Source: Microbacteriaceae bacterium (GTDB lineage Bacteria; Actinomycetota; Actinomycetes; Actinomycetales; Microbacteriaceae). Taken from it: a stretch of 44,286 bases of DNA. Location of the stretch: positions 1-44,286 of the forward strand of contig JAODMW010000127.1 in NCBI GenBank assembly GCA_025464815.1. The letters run 5' to 3'. This document shows, piece after piece, positions 40,569 through 44,286 of this stretch; positions within the stretch are counted from its first letter, which is position 1; each line of letters opens with the position of its first letter. Under the pieces are notes generated by a model. It worked only from the letters and a program-made list of their open reading frames with translations, was not told the DNA's origin and did not search any database. The position numbers were made by a program, and so were the translations under genes.

Positions 40569-41987
40569 TCATCCCGCCTGCGCCTCCGGCGCGGCATCCA
40601 CTCCGTCGTCGAGGTGCGCCCCACCCCGGTAACGGGCACCCGGGTGCTCGGCGGGCAGCCGGGTGTTGCCCGCGCCGAACAGCCGTTCGCGCAACGTGGA
40701 CTCCTCGTACTTCGTGCGGTAAAGACCACGGCGCTGCAGCTCGGGGATCACGTAGGCGATGAAGTCCTCGGCTGTACCCGGCGTGAGGAACTGGCGCAGG
40801 TTGAAGCCGTCGAGGTCGGTGTCGCGCACCCAGCCTTCGATCGCGTCCGCGACATCGGTCGGGGACCCGGCGACGAAGAAGGCGCTCCGATCGAACCGGG
40901 TCAACGTCTCGAGCGCGTCACCAACGGTCACGCCCGGCGCGTAGCGGCGGTTCTCCGGCGAATTGTCCCGACCCTGCCTGTTCTCGGCGGCCAGAATGTC
41001 GGAGATCAACGCGTCTTTGGGATATGCGGCGAGATCGATGCCGCCACCACCGGCGTGGGCCAGGTAGCCCTCGGCACTTGAGAGCTTCTTGTACTCCTCG
41101 GCCTTCACCAGGGCGCTCTCGCGGTCCTTGTCGACGATGATCACCGCGCTCGCCAACGTCTTGACGCTGTCACGACCACGGCCGTTCTCTTCTGCCAGGC
41201 GCCGGATGTCCGCGACATTCGTGCGATAGGACTCGATGGTCGTGCCGCCAACGAAAACGCCCTCGGCGTGCCGTGCGGCGAAGGCCTTGCCGCGCGCGCT
41301 GCTGCCTGCCTGGAAGAGCACGGGCGTGCGCTGAAGCGACGGCTCGCTCAGATGCGGGCCCGCCACCTTGTAGTTGGGACCGACGTGGTTGATGTAGCGC
41401 ACCTTCGATGGATCCGTGTAGATCCGGTGCTCACGGTCGCGGACGACCGCGTCATCGTCCCAGGAGCCCTCCCACAGCTTGTAGAGCACCTCGAGGTACT
41501 CCTCGGCGATGCCGTAGCGGTCGTCATGGGCCACCTCGTCGGCGAGGCCGAAGTTCCGCGCGGCATTGGGCAGGTAGGAGGTGACGATGTTCCAGCCGAA
41601 TCGCCCCTTGGTGAGGTGATCGAGGGTGCTCGCGCGTCGCGCGAAGGCGAAGGGCGGCTCGTACGTGGTGGAGAACGTGGCGGCGAATCCGAGGTTCTTG
41701 GTCACCGCAGCCATCGCGGGGATCACGAGCAGCGGGTCATTGCTCGGAATCTGCACGCCCTCCCGCAACGCCGTCTCCGGACCGCCGCGGTATCCGTCGT
41801 AGGTTCCGATGACATCCGCGAGAAACACCGCGTCGAAGAGACCTTCTTCGAGGAGCTTCGCCTCCTCGACCCAGAAGTCGAGGTCGTTGAACCGGTGCCG
41901 CGTATTGGAAGGATGCACCCACAATCCGTGTGAGATGTGTCCGACCGTGTTCATCTCAAAGAGGTTGAACGATATCTGTTTCGTCAT
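40569..41987 (-). CDS. NtaA/SnaA/DszA-family flavin-dependent monooxygenase
   Basis: This 472-residue luciferase-like TIM barrel starts at ATG 41987 (MTKQISFNLFEMNTVGHISHGLW), with GGAG upstream. Diagnostic segments are FDAVFLADVIGTYDGYRGG, FAFARRASTLDHLTKGRFGWNIVTSYLPNAARNFG, the FMN-phosphate region VLFQAGSSARGKAFAARHAEGVF, and FNLRQFLTPGTAEDFI. The family includes nitrilotriacetate, dibenzothiophene-sulfone and dimethylsulfide-type monooxygenases, which use FMNH2 from a separate reductase. None is adjacent. Next to a methionine-type importer, oxidative cleavage of an organosulfur compound is the best guess (inference). Confidence 0.9.
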   Translation of the reverse strand: MTKQISFNLFEMNTVGHISHGLWVHPSNTRHRFNDLDFWVEEAKLLEEGLFDAVFLADVIGTYDGYRGGPETALREGVQIPSNDPLLVIPAMAAVTKNLGFAATFSTTYEPPFAFARRASTLDHLTKGRFGWNIVTSYLPNAARNFGLADEVAHDDRYGIAEEYLEVLYKLWEGSWDDDAVVRDREHRIYTDPSKVRYINHVGPNYKVAGPHLSEPSLQRTPVLFQAGSSARGKAFAARHAEGVFVGGTTIESYRTNVADIRRLAEENGRGRDSVKTLASAVIIVDKDRESALVKAEEYKKLSSAEGYLAHAGGGGIDLAAYPKDALISDILAAENRQGRDNSPENRRYAPGVTVGDALETLTRFDRSAFFVAGSPTDVADAIEGWVRDTDLDGFNLRQFLTPGTAEDFIAYVIPELQRRGLYRTKYEESTLRERLFGAGNTRLPAEHPGARYRGGAHLDDGVDAAPEAQAG

Positions 41988-42108
41988 GTGCGCTCCGTAT
42001 CGGCGGCTGGCGCAACTCCGTCGCAACCGCTGTATTCGATCCTTCCCCCAGCGCGGCGGTCAGGCGAATCTGCTCGTCACAATGCGCAACGAGCGGCCGG
42101 CGCATCCG

Positions 42109-42876
42109 CTACTCGCCGTCGAGCCCGCCCATTCGCAGCAGGGCGGCATGGATCAGCGCGCTCTCGGGATCGGGGGTGATGTGATTGTTCAGGTAGGTGC
42201 CTTCCAACCAGACGAGAACCTCGTCGGCGGGCAGGCCGACGGCATCCCAGTCCACACCGGGCTCGGCTGCGGTCGCCGGCTCCCCGGTAGCGGGGTCGAG
42301 CCACGCGGTCGCTATCGCGTGGTCCGGATTCTCCTGCACCGGGTTCCAGAGAAGCGCGACAGGATGATTGTCTCCCTCGAGATGCTCCTGGCCGACCTGT
42401 CCGGACCCGAGCCAGGGGAGGGTGAGGATCTCCCCCTCGATCTCGACTTCGAGCAGGTCGAGAACCGCGGGATCCGTTTCGCAGACATAAAGCGGGTAGC
42501 CGGCTTCCTGCCATGCGGCTGCTTCCTCGATGTCCTCCATGAGGTTCGGCATCCGCGCAAAGAACTCTGATGCCAGCATCGATGCCCACTCGACGAGCAC
42601 CTCGGTTTCCGCCGCGCGCCACGGGCTGGTTTCGCTGCTTTCGCCGGCACCGTCGTGGAAGTGGTACTCGATCCCGGAGGCGGAGCAGTCGACGTGCAGC
42701 TGACCATGCTCGAACTCGACGTAGAGGGCAACCGCCCGCTCGTCTTCCAGCCATTCGGCAAAGAGCTCGGGGTTCGCCAGGTCGGTCGGAAGCGCGATTT
42801 TCGCTGCACGCTTATCGCCCAGGTTGAACACGGCGCGAAAGATCGTGTTCGGCAGGCGGAGAGTTTCGTCGGCCAC
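42109..42876 (-). CDS. Hypothetical acidic protein
   Basis: This 255-residue protein starts at GTG (VADETLRLPNTIFRAVF), with GGGAG about 10 bases upstream. It is strongly acidic, rich in Asp, Glu and Trp, and has no signal peptide or membrane helix. The pattern (ALYVEFEHGQLHVDCSASGIEYHF, then LLWNPVQENPDHAIATAWLDP) suggests a beta-rich cytoplasmic fold, but I recognise no family or catalytic motif. It is 121 bp from the divergently unrelated monooxygenase and 66 bp from the F420/NADP-reductase-like gene on the same strand. I describe it as an uncharacterised, probably genuine gene. Confidence 0.72.
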   Translation of the reverse strand: MADETLRLPNTIFRAVFNLGDKRAAKIALPTDLANPELFAEWLEDERAVALYVEFEHGQLHVDCSASGIEYHFHDGAGESSETSPWRAAETEVLVEWASMLASEFFARMPNLMEDIEEAAAWQEAGYPLYVCETDPAVLDLLEVEIEGEILTLPWLGSGQVGQEHLEGDNHPVALLWNPVQENPDHAIATAWLDPATGEPATAAEPGVDWDAVGLPADEVLVWLEGTYLNNHITPDPESALIHAALLRMGGLDGE

Positions 42877-42942
42877 GTCGTCAAACTCCCATCGATTGGT
42901 CCTCTACCGAGGATAGATGGCTACGGGTCGGTCATCGCGTGG

Positions 42943-43626
42943 TCAGGCGGCCGCGTCAGCGCGTTGAGCTGGTTCGGCGGCAGAACCCGGGCGAACGAGC
43001 ATCCGCTCGAATTGCGCTCTGCTCAGTTCGCGCCCGAAGATCTCTGTTCCGGTCTGCAAGTGGATGCCGTCAGCGAGCGACCCCGCATCGACGGGATCGA
43101 ACCCGACGGAATCGATGAACGCGGAGACGAATCGCTTCGCGTCGGAGTCGTCGCTCGCCACGGCGATCGCCCTGCGCGTTGGATCGCTCGAGGGCCGCGC
43201 ATGTTCGTCCATGTCGTGGTAGCCGAGGTGGTTGAGGGATTTGACCCAGCGCGCGGCAGGATTTCGCGCGGCGACGACCTCGGATGTCCCCTGGGAGATG
43301 CCGTCGAGTTCGGCGACGACGCCGTCGATGGCCGGCCAGTAGTTCAGGGCATCGATGATGATACGACCGCTGAACGACGAGTACGGCAGATCGAGGGACC
43401 GGTTGAACGGAACAGCGAGGATGGTGAGGTCGGAGCGGGCAGCGAGGGTTTCGGCCGAGTGGGTCTGCATCGCCCCAGGGGCGAGCACATCGAGCAGTAG
43501 TTGAAGCGATTGCTGTCTGTGCGAACCGGCGATCTCCACTCGATGACCGGCCGCGACCGCGAGCCGCGCGATGGCCGTACCCACCTTGCCAGGCCCGAAG
43601 ATCCCGATCCTCGAGGTCTCGCTCAT
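42943..43626 (-). CDS. F420:NADP reductase-like NAD(P)-binding protein
   Basis: This 227-residue protein has a Rossmann fold with the nucleotide loop IGIFGPGKVGTAIARLAVAAGH and a following GSHR that would favour NADPH. DLTILAVPFNRSLDLPY and ALNYWPAIDG correspond to the second half of the F420-dependent NADP reductase (Fno-like) domain. True F420 use is not proven; many actinobacterial relatives are generic NADP-dependent enzymes. It is translationally coupled (ATGA) to the downstream luciferase-like gene, suggesting that it supplies reduced cofactor to it, or acts on the same substrate. Confidence 0.8.
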   Translation of the reverse strand: MSETSRIGIFGPGKVGTAIARLAVAAGHRVEIAGSHRQQSLQLLLDVLAPGAMQTHSAETLAARSDLTILAVPFNRSLDLPYSSFSGRIIIDALNYWPAIDGVVAELDGISQGTSEVVAARNPAARWVKSLNHLGYHDMDEHARPSSDPTRRAIAVASDDSDAKRFVSAFIDSVGFDPVDAGSLADGIHLQTGTEIFGRELSRAQFERMLVRPGSAAEPAQRADAAA

Positions 43627-44286
43627 GCCGGTACCACCGCGGGCTCAGCTCCCAGTTCCGCCTCGACGAGTGGCTTGACCTCGGTGCCGAGCAATTCGAT
43701 CGATCTCAGGAAATCGCGTTGCGGAAGCGTGCCGAAGTCCATCTGCAGAAAATGACGCATATGCCCCAGGTGCGAGTGGAGTTCGATGATCCGATCCGCG
43801 ATCTCCTCCGGACTTCCCACAAACAGCGCTCCCCCGGGGGAGGCGTCCCTGTCGAAGCTGCTCCGGGACGGCGGCGCGAATCCGCGGACCTGTCCCACCG
43901 AAGCCATGGTGTCGAACCATTCCTGCCACCATGCGTCTCGTGTCGCGGGACCGTCGTCACCGACGAAACCGGGGGTTCCAACCGACACGCGCGTTTGCTC
44001 GTTCGAGAAGCCCGAGGCGTTGGCGCTGCGACGGTAGAGGTCGGTGAGAGCCGCGAATCTCGCGGGAACGCCGCCGATGATGCCGTAAGCGACCGGTAGC
44101 CCGAGCCGGCCGGCGCGCATCGACGATTGCGGGCTTCCGCCGGTGCCGAGCCAGATGGCGAGATGTCCTGAGTCGGGCCGCGGCACGATGACCGCTTCAT
44201 CGAGTCCGGCTCGGACCGTGCCCATCCACGTCACCGGGTCTTCCCTGTCGATCGTCAGAAGGAGATCGAGTTTCTCCTCGTACAGG
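43623..44286 (-). CDS. Luciferase-like (LLM) flavin/F420 monooxygenase, N-terminus outside window
   Basis: The frame stays open to the last base: LYEEKLDLLLTIDREDPVTWMGTV precedes the track's start at 44234 and matches the family, so the gene begins beyond the window. The visible 220 C-terminal residues contain IWLGTGGSPQSSMRAGRLGLPVAYGIIGG (the FMN/F420-phosphate loop), YRRSANASGF, and GALFVGSPEEIADRIIELH, all typical of the LLM class. It runs directly after, and overlaps, the F420/NADP reductase-like start. The substrate is unknown. The missing part is about 100-120 residues by comparison with the family. Confidence 0.87.
   Translation of the reverse strand, partial: LYEEKLDLLLTIDREDPVTWMGTVRAGLDEAVIVPRPDSGHLAIWLGTGGSPQSSMRAGRLGLPVAYGIIGGVPARFAALTDLYRRSANASGFSNEQTRVSVGTPGFVGDDGPATRDAWWQEWFDTMASVGQVRGFAPPSRSSFDRDASPGGALFVGSPEEIADRIIELHSHLGHMRHFLQMDFGTLPQRDFLRSIELLGTEVKPLVEAELGAEPAVVPA

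Overview
The window is high-GC DNA with tightly packed, often 4-base-overlapping genes and frequent GTG starts. It reads as the chromosome of an actinobacterium. Gene content (MetQ-type protein with an uncleaved N-terminal membrane anchor, fused Dpp permease/ATPase, GTTGAGTAGG...TATCGAAAC palindromic repeats) is most reminiscent of Microbacteriaceae; this placement is inference from pattern familiarity, not from a search. No rRNA, tRNA, CRISPR array, phage or transposase gene was seen.

Layout. (1) 1-6896: a TetR-controlled MMPL/RND exporter with an ABC-ATPase-like C-terminal extension (cut by the window edge), an ArsB/NhaD-type carrier, two small membrane proteins, and the divergent LysE exporter/LysG-ArgP regulator pair. 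(2) 6893-13914: a gamma-glutamylation cluster: glutamine-synthetase-like ligase, class-I amidotransferase hydrolase (PuuD-like), aldehyde dehydrogenase, SDR dehydrogenase and FadR-type GntR on the minus strand, divergent from an ethanolamine-type APC permease. Two REP-like palindromic elements sit inside this operon, one of which supplies the start codon of the PuuD-like gene. (3) 14021-16332: an unknown protein, a small membrane protein and a succinate-semialdehyde-type dehydrogenase. (4) 16368-35884: a large carbohydrate/amine catabolic locus with a Dpp-type ABC importer, three Gfo/Idh/MocA dehydrogenases, two TIM-barrel sugar isomerase/epimerase paralogues, an NAD-dependent epimerase, ThuA, an MDR alcohol dehydrogenase, a two-SIS-domain isomerase, a BadF-type sugar kinase and a copper amine oxidase. 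It is bracketed by two nearly identical HutC/GntR regulators, and a shared operator-like motif precedes three of its promoters. (5) 36049-41987: a SufS-like PLP enzyme, a methionine-type ABC importer (MetQ-N-I) with a candidate leader-peptide region, and an NtaA/SnaA/DszA-type flavin monooxygenase, together suggestive of scavenging an organosulfur compound. (6) 42109-44286: an unknown protein, an F420/NADP-reductase-like protein and a partial luciferase-like monooxygenase.

How they work together. Region 2 fits a complete ethanolamine route through gamma-glutamyl intermediates: import, ATP-dependent gamma-glutamylation, alcohol oxidation by the SDR, aldehyde oxidation by the ALDH, and hydrolysis releasing glutamate. 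Unlike the putrescine Puu pathway there is no amine oxidase in it. Region 4 looks like a dedicated import-and-degradation system for a glycoside or amino-sugar-like molecule, in which oxidation to a keto-sugar (Gfo/Idh), cleavage or isomerisation (TIM barrels, SIS protein), phosphorylation (BadF-type kinase) and oxidative deamination (amine oxidase) are co-regulated. Its substrate cannot be read from the sequence. Regions 2 and 4 are the best candidates for undescribed or little-described biology here.
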